Shown here: positions 23,539 through 29,028 of the stretch, one piece after another
How positions within the stretch are numbered: position 1 is the first letter of the stretch
Layout of the letters: every line of letters starts with the position of its first letter
Origin: Rhodospirillales bacterium
Lineage (GTDB): Bacteria; Pseudomonadota; Alphaproteobacteria; JAREAF01
Length of the DNA: 29,028 bases
Assembly: GCA_029240475.1 (NCBI GenBank)
Contig: JAREAF010000001.1
Span: forward strand, 1-29,028
Direction of reading: 5' to 3'
Made by a program: the position numbers and the translations under genes
Notes under the pieces: generated by a model
What the model saw: the letters and a program-made list of their open reading frames with translations, nothing else
Told to the model about the DNA's origin: nothing
Databases searched by the model: none

Positions 23539-24306
23539 TTAGCGCTCCGCCGCGCGCCTGCGGGCCGCCTCGCCCAAGGCGCGGTAGAGCTTCATCGAGA
23601 AGGGGTTGGCGGCGGCCTTGTATTCGGGGTGCCATTGCACGCCAAGCGCCAAGCTGGGCGCTTGGGCGACCCGCACCGCCTCGATTGTGCCGTCCGGAGC
23701 ATGGCCCTCCGCCACCAGCCCGGGCGCCAGCCGGTCGATGCCCTGGCGGTGCAGCGAATTGACCCAGACCTCGCCCGCTCCGGCGATCCGCTCGAAAGCT
23801 CCGCCCGGAATGAAGCGCACCGGATGGCGCGGCCCGTAGCGCAAATCGAGGTCCTCCTCCTGCGGAGCGCGGTGATCGTGACGCCCCTCCAGCGCATGGA
23901 CTTCGGCATGCAGGGTGCCGCCGAGCGCCACGTTCAGCTCCTGAAAGCCGCGGCAGATCGCCAGCAGCGGAATCCCTCGCTCGAGCGCCGCGTGGATGAG
24001 CGGGAAGGTGGTGGCGTCCCGCGCCTCGTCGTAAGGCTCGGCGGCCGCATGCGGCTCCACGCCGTACCGGCTTGGATGGACGTTGGAGAGGCTGCCGGTC
24101 AGCACGACGCCATCAACGCGCTCCAGCAAGGAACGAAGGTCGAGCGCTTCGCCGAGCGCGGGCACGATCACCGGGGTGGCCGCCGCGCCCACGGCGATCG
24201 CCGTCAGATATTTCTCGCCGACGGCATGGGTGGGATGGCCACCCGCGGCTTTCAGGCAGGCCGAGACGGCGATCAGCGGGGCGGCGTCGCTCATGCGGGC
24301 CATCAT
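23539..24306 (-). CDS. Gamma-glutamyl-GABA hydrolase-like peptidase C26 (PuuD-like)
   Basis: The protein has 255 residues with a class I glutamine-amidotransferase fold. Its triad is nucleophile C118 in PLLAICRGFQELNVALGG, H226 and E228 in GVQWHPE. Further PuuD-like features are DGVVLTGSLSNVHPSRYG and HHP-like VNSLHRQGIDRLAPGL. Relatives split gamma-glutamyl-GABA in putrescine degradation or act on other gamma-glutamyl amides. The exact substrate is not certain. The start could be ATG at 24306, 24303 or 24294 (MSDAAP); the last leaves the most conserved N-terminus. It follows the K+ channel gene by 31 bp. Confidence 0.92.
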   Translation of the reverse strand: MMARMSDAAPLIAVSACLKAAGGHPTHAVGEKYLTAIAVGAAATPVIVPALGEALDLRSLLERVDGVVLTGSLSNVHPSRYGVEPHAAAEPYDEARDATTFPLIHAALERGIPLLAICRGFQELNVALGGTLHAEVHALEGRHDHRAPQEEDLDLRYGPRHPVRFIPGGAFERIAGAGEVWVNSLHRQGIDRLAPGLVAEGHAPDGTIEAVRVAQAPSLALGVQWHPEYKAAANPFSMKLYRALGEAARRRAAER

Positions 24307-24337
24307 AGGAGATGCCGCCGGTTGCGCGCCATCCAGG

Positions 24338-25237
24338 TCATCCTTCCCGGCCTTGTTGCGCCCGGATCAGCTCGGCAAAGCCGAACAGCAGCAGCAGGAT
24401 GCCGGCGATCACCTCGATCGCGGCCACCATGCGCACCGAGTTGTCGATGGGCAGGATGTCGCCATAGCCGACGGTCGCCATGGTGGAGACGGAGAAATAG
24501 AGGCTCTCGGCAAAGCCCATCGGGCGCGCCTGGCCGGAGACGGAGAACTGCGCCCCCGGCTGAATCCGGTCGATCAGGATGTACAGAGCCGCGAAGACGA
24601 TGATCACGAGCGAGTAGACGCTGAAGAACGCGAACACCGGCACGGCCATCCGCGCGAGGTTGCGAAAGAAGATCTCAAACAGGGAGCCGGTCTCGAGGAG
24701 GAAGAGCGCGATCTGCTCCACGTTCCAGATGACCGCCACGGAGATCGCCGCCATCGACAGCAGCAGCGCCAGCCCGAGCCAGCCGGGGGCGATCAGGTCG
24801 GGCAGCGCGAAGGTGAAGGCGCCGATCGCCACGATCGGCACGAGCCAGGCGATGCCGATCGCTTCCTGGCGTTCCGGACGCCGGCGCTGCTCGGCCAGAT
24901 GCCGGATGCTCTGCCGCTGGACGGCGCAGCCGGCGGCGAAGGCCAGGATGGGCAGCACGAATGCGACCGCCTCCACGGCGGGGTCGACCGGCGCGAAGTT
25001 GGCCTCCACGAAAAAGACGAAGAGACAGGCATAGACCGTCAGGAGATTGGCCAAGGCGAGCGCGAACAGGCCGGCGCCCGGAAACAGTCTGCGGAAGAGC
25101 GCGACCGGCAGCAGGATCCCCCCGAGCAGCACGGCCGCGAACCAGCGCGAGAACCCGGTCAGGGCGGCGGCGATCAGCAGCACGAAGCTCGCGGTGGCGA
25201 CGATCTCGCGCAGCTGGATGCGCCGTGGGGACCTCAT
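24338..25237 (-). CDS. Potassium channel-like protein with TVGYGD selectivity filter
   Basis: The protein has 299 residues with about eight hydrophobic segments. The pore loop near the C-terminus is SLYFSVSTMATVGYGDILPI, with the K+ selectivity filter TVGYGD at 255-260, then a final helix (AAIEVIAGILLLLFGFAELI). The N-terminal helices are not a clear voltage sensor, with no regular Arg spacing. No cytoplasmic RCK domain follows, only a short tail. It is probably an inner-membrane K+ or other cation channel. The ATG overlaps the DUF423 stop by 4 bp (ATGA), so it is translationally coupled to that gene. Confidence 0.9.
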   Translation of the reverse strand: MRSPRRIQLREIVATASFVLLIAAALTGFSRWFAAVLLGGILLPVALFRRLFPGAGLFALALANLLTVYACLFVFFVEANFAPVDPAVEAVAFVLPILAFAAGCAVQRQSIRHLAEQRRRPERQEAIGIAWLVPIVAIGAFTFALPDLIAPGWLGLALLLSMAAISVAVIWNVEQIALFLLETGSLFEIFFRNLARMAVPVFAFFSVYSLVIIVFAALYILIDRIQPGAQFSVSGQARPMGFAESLYFSVSTMATVGYGDILPIDNSVRMVAAIEVIAGILLLLFGFAELIRAQQGREG

Positions 25238-25605
25238 CGCCGCCGCCAGGCGGCCGAGGCCGTCAGGGCCAACCAGCCGGCAATGAGAGCCATTCCGCCG
25301 AACGGCGCTATTCCTGCCGGCATGCCGAGCCCAAGGCCCCGCATGCCCAAGGTACCGCTGAACAGAATGAGTCCCGCCAGGAACGCGATACCGGCAAGCT
25401 GCGGCAAGGCTCCGCCCCTGCGGTCGGCGAGCCAGGCGGTCGCCGCCAGGGCCGGCGCGTGAAGCAGCAGAAACTCGGCCGCACGTCCGGCCAGGTCGGG
25501 AGCGGGGAGCCCCTGATGGGCGGCCGCCGCGGCCATCGCCACTCCTGCAGCGCCGGCCAGGCCGGCCGCCGCAAGCCAGATCCGCGCGGCGGCAGCCATC
25601 GGCAT
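25234..25605 (-). CDS. DUF423 family small membrane protein
   Basis: The protein has 123 residues from ATG at 25605, with GAGG upstream. It has four hydrophobic helices and the conserved pattern AGLAGAAGVAMAAAAAHQG, FLLLHAPALAATAWLADRR, LILFSGTLGMRGL and MPAGIAPFGGMALIAGWLAL, which matches DUF423 (YgdD/TMEM256). The function is unknown. It begins 4 bp after the aminotransferase stop and overlaps the channel start by 4 bp, so the three genes form a tight operon. Confidence 0.92.
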   Translation of the reverse strand: MPMAAAARIWLAAAGLAGAAGVAMAAAAAHQGLPAPDLAGRAAEFLLLHAPALAATAWLADRRGGALPQLAGIAFLAGLILFSGTLGMRGLGLGMPAGIAPFGGMALIAGWLALTASAAWRRR

Positions 25606-25609
25606 CGCC

Positions 25610-26791
25610 TCAGCCGCGATGGTCCTGGCTGGCGACCAGCCGCTCGGCCACCTCGGCCATCTTCTCGGCCGGCAGATTGGCGAAGGCGAGCCGCAGGGCG
25701 CCCTCCTGGCCCGGCCCGAAGATCGTGCCCGGCAGGCAGAGCAGGTTGTGGCGGTCGGCCAGACGCCGCGCGACGGCGGAAGCGACCTCGCCCGCGAAGG
25801 GATGGCGCACCCAGGCGAAGAAGGCGCCCGCGCTGATGAGCTGGTATTCGAGCGCATTCGCCCGGAACGCGGCGCGCAGCGCCTCCAGGCGCTCGAGCAT
25901 CATGCGCCGTTTCTCCTCGCGCCAGGGCGCAAGCCGCTCGATGCCGAACAGCGCCGCCTCCTGGCCGATATGGGGCGCGCAGATCGCCACGCAGTCCATC
26001 GCCTTGGCCACCGCATCGAGCAGCGGCCGGCCCGCCGCGATCGAGCCGACGCGATAGCCGGTCAGGCTGTAGGCCTTCGAGAAGCTGTAGAGCTGGACCA
26101 GCGTTTGCGGCCAGTCCCGATCCTGGAACAGGGCGTGCGCGGGCGCGCCGCTCGCGCGGAAATCCTTGTAGGTCTCGTCCAGCACGAGCGCGATCCCGCG
26201 CCGCTGCGCGAGGCGGTAGAAGGCTTGGATCAACTCGGCCGGATAGGTCGCTCCGGTCGGGTTGTTGGGGCTGATCAGCACGATGGCGCGCGTGCGCGGG
26301 GTGATCCGGCGCGCGGCCTCGTCCGGATTGGGCAGCGCGTCGCCCGCGCCCACCGGCAGCGGCACGAGCGAGACGCCGAGCATCTCCAGCCACATCTGAT
26401 AGTTGAAGTAGAAGGGCAGTGGCAGGATCACCTCGTCGCCTGCGCGTGCGAGCGCCTGCGCGACGAGGCAGAAGGCCTGATTGCACCCCGCAGTGACGCC
26501 GATCTGCTCGGCGGCGATGTTGCCTCGATAATCCTGGCCGAGATGCGCGGCGAGCGCGGCGCGCAAATCCGCGCGCCCGAGGATGTCGGTATAGAAGGCG
26601 GTCTCGGGGCGCTGCACCGCCGCGGCCAAGTGGCGCGTCAGCGCCTCGGCCGGTGGATAGCTCGGCACCGCCTGCGCGCAATCGAGCAGCGGACGGTCGG
26701 CCGGGAACACCCGCCCGCGAATCCAGGACTGCGCCTCGGCGATCGGCGCCGCGGCGACGCTTTCGACCAGGGGGTTGAGGCGGTAAGCCAT
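25610..26791 (-). CDS. PLP-dependent class I/II aminotransferase
   Basis: The protein has 393 residues from ATG at 26791 (MAYRLNPLVE), preferred because the residues before it are atypical of the family. Fold type I motifs are present: GVTAGCNQAF near 98, SPNNPTG at 174-180, LDETY with D205, the PLP-binding Lys K239 in YSFSKAYSLTGYRVG and R247 after it. It transfers amino groups between an amino acid and a keto acid in the cytoplasm. The amino acid used cannot be read from sequence; aspartate/aromatic-type relatives are likely. It heads the DUF423-channel operon and lies 83 bp after the FMN reductase. Confidence 0.94.
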   Translation of the reverse strand: MAYRLNPLVESVAAAPIAEAQSWIRGRVFPADRPLLDCAQAVPSYPPAEALTRHLAAAVQRPETAFYTDILGRADLRAALAAHLGQDYRGNIAAEQIGVTAGCNQAFCLVAQALARAGDEVILPLPFYFNYQMWLEMLGVSLVPLPVGAGDALPNPDEAARRITPRTRAIVLISPNNPTGATYPAELIQAFYRLAQRRGIALVLDETYKDFRASGAPAHALFQDRDWPQTLVQLYSFSKAYSLTGYRVGSIAAGRPLLDAVAKAMDCVAICAPHIGQEAALFGIERLAPWREEKRRMMLERLEALRAAFRANALEYQLISAGAFFAWVRHPFAGEVASAVARRLADRHNLLCLPGTIFGPGQEGALRLAFANLPAEKMAEVAERLVASQDHRG

Positions 26792-26874
26792 GACGGGGCG
26801 AGCCTTCGACAAGGGCCGTGATCGGCCGCGGCGAGGCTTGCACCCTCGTTCCGCGCCTGTCAACGCGCCAGGGG

Positions 26875-27447
26875 TCAGCCGGGGGCGCCCTTCAGCAGGA
26901 GCGTCCAGTCGCGCAGCTTCTCGAGAAGGTTGCGGATGTGCTTGCGTGTGTTCTCGTCGGTGAGACGGCCGTCGGCATCGAACTTCGCCGCAGCCTCGCG
27001 GATCAGCACCTCCGGGCGGCTCAAGACCGGCATGTTGAGCCCGCTCAGGATCTGCCTGAGATGCAGCTGCGCGCGCACGGTGCCCATGAGTCCCGGCGCG
27101 GCGCCCATCATCGCCACGGGTTTGCCGATGAACGGCATGTCGGGCGGACGCGAGGCCCAGTCGATCGCGTTCTTCAGCACGCCGGGTACCGAGTAGTTGT
27201 ATTCGGGGGTGACGAAGAGCAGGGCGTCCGCCTCGGCGATGGCTTGCCGGAATTCCGCGACCGGCGGCGGGAAGCCCTTCGCCTTCACATCCTCATCATA
27301 GAGCGGGATGTCGCCCAGCCGCTGGAACGGGCGGATCGACACGCCCTCGGGCGCAAGCTCGCACGCGGCTGCCAGCGCCCGCTTGTTGAAGGAGCCCTGC
27401 CGCAAGCTGCCCGCGATGCCAAGAATCGTGATCGCCAACCCGCACAT
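26875..27447 (-). CDS. NADPH-dependent FMN reductase (flavodoxin-like fold)
   Basis: The protein has 190 residues. FMN-binding parts are visible: ILGIAGSLRQGSFNKRAL at the N-terminus, LLFVTPEYNYSVPGVLKNAI in the middle, and GKPVAMMGAAPGLMGT. It matches the ArsH/ChrR/SsuE-like NADPH FMN reductase group, which reduces flavins, quinones or metals in the cytoplasm. The ATG at 27447 has only AAGG very close in front. TTG at 27438, with AAGGA about 9 bp upstream, is an equally possible start and gives MAITILGIAGS. It is the first gene of the long minus-strand run. Confidence 0.93.
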   Translation of the reverse strand: MCGLAITILGIAGSLRQGSFNKRALAAACELAPEGVSIRPFQRLGDIPLYDEDVKAKGFPPPVAEFRQAIAEADALLFVTPEYNYSVPGVLKNAIDWASRPPDMPFIGKPVAMMGAAPGLMGTVRAQLHLRQILSGLNMPVLSRPEVLIREAAAKFDADGRLTDENTRKHIRNLLEKLRDWTLLLKGAPG

Positions 27448-27603
27448 CCTTCGAGCCGCCGCCAGATCAACGACGATAGCAGTTCAGTTGTCGCGGCGCG
27501 ACGGGATGGCCCTGAAACCAATCTATTCTAGCTGAATATTTGCTGCTGTTTTTGAGTTGTTTGGCCTCTATTGGGGGACGGCAAATCAAGGCCCATGAAG
27601 GAC

Positions 27604-27628
27604 GGAACTCGGGACAGTTCATGGCGTT
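27604..27628 (+). promoter_or_regulatory. EcfG-type promoter for the FUS-like repeat protein
   Basis: GGAAC at 27604-27608 and CGTT at 27625-27628 are separated by 16 bp, exactly GGAAC-N16/17-CGTT. It ends 49 bp before the ATG at 27678 and therefore supports that start over in-frame codons further upstream. Use by EcfG is inferred. Confidence 0.8.
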
Positions 27629-27677
27629 CGCAGCAAGAGGAATGCCCTGCGAAACCTTTGCAGAAAGGGTGAATTCG

Positions 27678-28949
27678 ATGGATCGGCGTGACGAGGAACG
27701 TCGCGGCTCCGAGCATAGCGGCTCCGAGCGTCAGCGGCACGGCGAGCACGGCTCTGGCCAGCACGGCCAGAGCCAGTACGGCCAGAGTCAGTACGGGCAG
27801 GGCCAGTCCGGCCAGAGCGGTTACGGCCAAGGCGGCCAGAGCGGCTACGGACAGCCCGGCTACGGCCAAGGCGGCCAGAGCGGATACGGCCAGTCCGGCT
27901 ACGGCCAGTCGGGCTATGGGCAGTCCGGCCAGAGCGGATACGGCCAGGGCGGATACGGCCAGGGCGGATACGGCCAGGGCGGATACGGTCAGGGCGGATA
28001 CGGCCAAGGCAGCTACGGGCAATCCGGCTATGGCCAGGGCCAGTCGGGCCATGGCCAGCATGGCGGGTACGGCCAGATGCACAGCCAGACCGGCTTTGGG
28101 CAGCAGAGCGGCGGGTATGGCCAGGGCGGCTATGGCCAGTCCGGGTATGGGCAGGGCGGCTATGGCGGCGGCTACGGCCAGGGCGGCTATGGCGGTCAAG
28201 GTCAGCAGGGCGGCGGCCAGTACGGCTATTACGGCCAGCCCGGCTGGAGCAGCCAGCAGGGCGGCGGCTTCGGCCAGCCCGGCTATGGCGGCTATGGCCA
28301 ATCCTACGGCCAGGGCACCGGCGGATATGGCGGCCAGTCCGGTTACGGCCAGGGCGGCTATGGCGGCCAGTCCGGTTATGGGCAGAGCGGCTACGGGCAG
28401 TCCGGCTATGGCGGCCACGGACAGCATGGCGGCGGCTACGGGCAGTCCGGCTATGGCGGGCAGTCCGGCTTCGGCCAGGGCGGCCAGTCCGGCGGCTGGG
28501 GCCAGAGTGGCTATGGCGGCCAAAGCGGTCAGTCGAGCTTCGGCCAGAGCGGTCACGGCGGCGGCTACGGCCAGTCGTCAGGCTGGTCCGGACGCAGCCA
28601 CCAGGACGAGGACTGGGATCCGGACTATCGCAGCTGGCGCGAGCAACAGATGCGCAGCCTCGATGAGGATTATCGGCGTTGGCGGTCGGAGCGTCAGCAG
28701 AAGTTCGGGAACGAATTCCAGTCCTGGCGCGAAAAGTTGAAGAGCATGTTCACCGGCGAGGACCAGTCCGGCAGCCAGTCCGGCAGCTCCAGCCAAGGAG
28801 CGGGCACGAGCGGTTACGGCGCGTCGGCGGGCTCGGGCTCGACGGGCTCCAGCACCGCAGCGGGCGGAACCAGCTCCACGGCCTCCAGCCGTCGCGGTTC
28901 GGAGTCGGAATCGGAGAGCTCGACCAGCAGGAGGCGTTCCTCGAGCTGA
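27678..28949 (+). CDS. Tyrosine-rich low-complexity protein resembling FUS-type prion-like domains
   Basis: The protein has 423 residues from ATG at 27678, with AAGGG at 27665-27669. There is no signal peptide, so it is probably cytoplasmic. Residues 1-23 are charged (DRRDEERR). Residues about 24-300 consist almost only of Gly, Tyr, Gln and Ser in SGYGQ, GGYGQ and GGYGGQ units, with about 38 Tyr, no Leu, Ile, Val or Lys, and very few charges. Residues 310-360 switch to charged helix with three 15-residue repeats (DYRSWREQQMRSL, DEDYRRWRSERQQKF, NEFQSWREKLKSMF). The end is Ser-rich with RRRSSS. The middle is strikingly like FUS/EWS low-complexity domains, which form condensates. No bacterial family is recognisable to me. 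An EcfG-type promoter and a strong terminator frame the gene. Confidence 0.85.
   Translation: MDRRDEERRGSEHSGSERQRHGEHGSGQHGQSQYGQSQYGQGQSGQSGYGQGGQSGYGQPGYGQGGQSGYGQSGYGQSGYGQSGQSGYGQGGYGQGGYGQGGYGQGGYGQGSYGQSGYGQGQSGHGQHGGYGQMHSQTGFGQQSGGYGQGGYGQSGYGQGGYGGGYGQGGYGGQGQQGGGQYGYYGQPGWSSQQGGGFGQPGYGGYGQSYGQGTGGYGGQSGYGQGGYGGQSGYGQSGYGQSGYGGHGQHGGGYGQSGYGGQSGFGQGGQSGGWGQSGYGGQSGQSSFGQSGHGGGYGQSSGWSGRSHQDEDWDPDYRSWREQQMRSLDEDYRRWRSERQQKFGNEFQSWREKLKSMFTGEDQSGSQSGSSSQGAGTSGYGASAGSGSTGSSTAAGGTSSTASSRRGSESESESSTSRRRSSS
27747..28598 (+). repeat. Low-complexity coding region (Gly-Tyr-Gln-Ser)
   Basis: Degenerate in-frame repeats with units of about 15 bp encode SGYGQ, GGYGQ or GGYGG. Many copies differ in third positions and in the S/G choice. 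The pattern also leaves an open frame on the other strand that has no other support. Confidence 0.9.
27936..28010 (+). repeat. Five nearly identical 15-bp tandem repeats
   Basis: The unit GGATACGGCCAGGGC is repeated five times in a row, each encoding GYGQG. Unit 4 has one C-to-T change and unit 5 one G-to-A change. Such uniformity points to recent amplification, while neighbouring repeats are more diverged. Confidence 0.92.
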
Positions 28950-28977
28950 CCCCCCAGCTTAGGGAACGCGACTGCGT

Positions 28978-29009
28978 GAAGCCCCGTCCCGGACGGGGCT
29001 TCTCTTTTT
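28978..29009 (+). terminator. Rho-independent terminator of the repeat-protein gene
   Basis: GAAGCCCCGTCC at 28978-28989 pairs with GGACGGGGCTTC at 28991-29002, with a minimal loop, followed by TCTTTTTG. The stem is long and perfect, and the T-run is clear. It lies 28 bp after the stop codon. Confidence 0.93.
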
Positions 29010-29028
29010 GCTCCGCCTCGGCTCCGGG

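Noticed and set aside
27528..28556. 342-residue Ala/Leu/Val-rich frame opposite the FUS-like gene
   Set aside because: The repeated SGYGQ codons read backwards give AVSALA-like repeats. The plus strand has the promoter, ribosome-binding site, terminator and a non-repetitive tail, so the minus-strand frame is an artefact.
27747..28598. CRISPR array or mobile-element repeat
   Set aside because: The repeats are short, contiguous, in frame and without spacers; they encode a low-complexity protein domain.

Overview
The window is GC-rich DNA that most likely comes from an alphaproteobacterial chromosome. Three things point there: a PhyR-type general stress regulator, three sites matching the alphaproteobacterial sigma-EcfG promoter (GGAAC-N16/17-CGTT), and DUF1491 and DUF3775 proteins, families typical of that class. 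The genus cannot be named from the sequence alone. No rRNA, tRNA, insertion sequence or CRISPR array was seen.

Left part (1-5491, minus strand): a phosphate-uptake operon, pstS-pstC-pstA, cut by the window edge inside pstA. It has a clear Pho box upstream and large extra domains in PstC and PstA. Next to it are a LuxR-type response regulator and a divergent PAS histidine kinase. The kinase's C-terminal receiver domain is interrupted by an in-frame TGA.

Middle (7758-19781): an envelope polysaccharide region. It encodes a Wzy/O-antigen-ligase-like membrane protein, a small membrane protein, a Wzc-like tyrosine autokinase with a Tyr-rich tail, an outer-membrane beta-barrel protein, a 51-residue secreted peptide, ManC (GDP-mannose supply), a sugar-nucleotide epimerase and a CgeB-like glycosyltransferase. 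DUF3775, MtgA and dodecin lie in between on the other strand.

Right part (19875-29028): a Thr/Gly-repeat lipoprotein, phyR plus DUF1491, then a long minus-strand run (FMN reductase, aminotransferase, DUF423, K+ channel, C26 amidohydrolase, a DUF3309-like protein, class II aldolase and rhomboid). The window ends with a plus-strand gene for a 423-residue protein. Most of that protein is Gly-Tyr-Gln-Ser repeat, closely resembling the low-complexity domains of FUS-type proteins in animals. It ends with three 15-residue Trp-Arg repeats and a strong terminator.

The main new point is a link between these parts. Perfect EcfG-type promoters sit directly upstream of the Wzc-like kinase, of the secreted peptide/manC pair, and of the FUS-like protein, while phyR, which controls EcfG activity, lies in the same window. 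My inference is a stress-induced envelope module in which the PhyR-EcfG pathway turns on polysaccharide export and a tyrosine-rich, possibly condensate- or matrix-forming protein.
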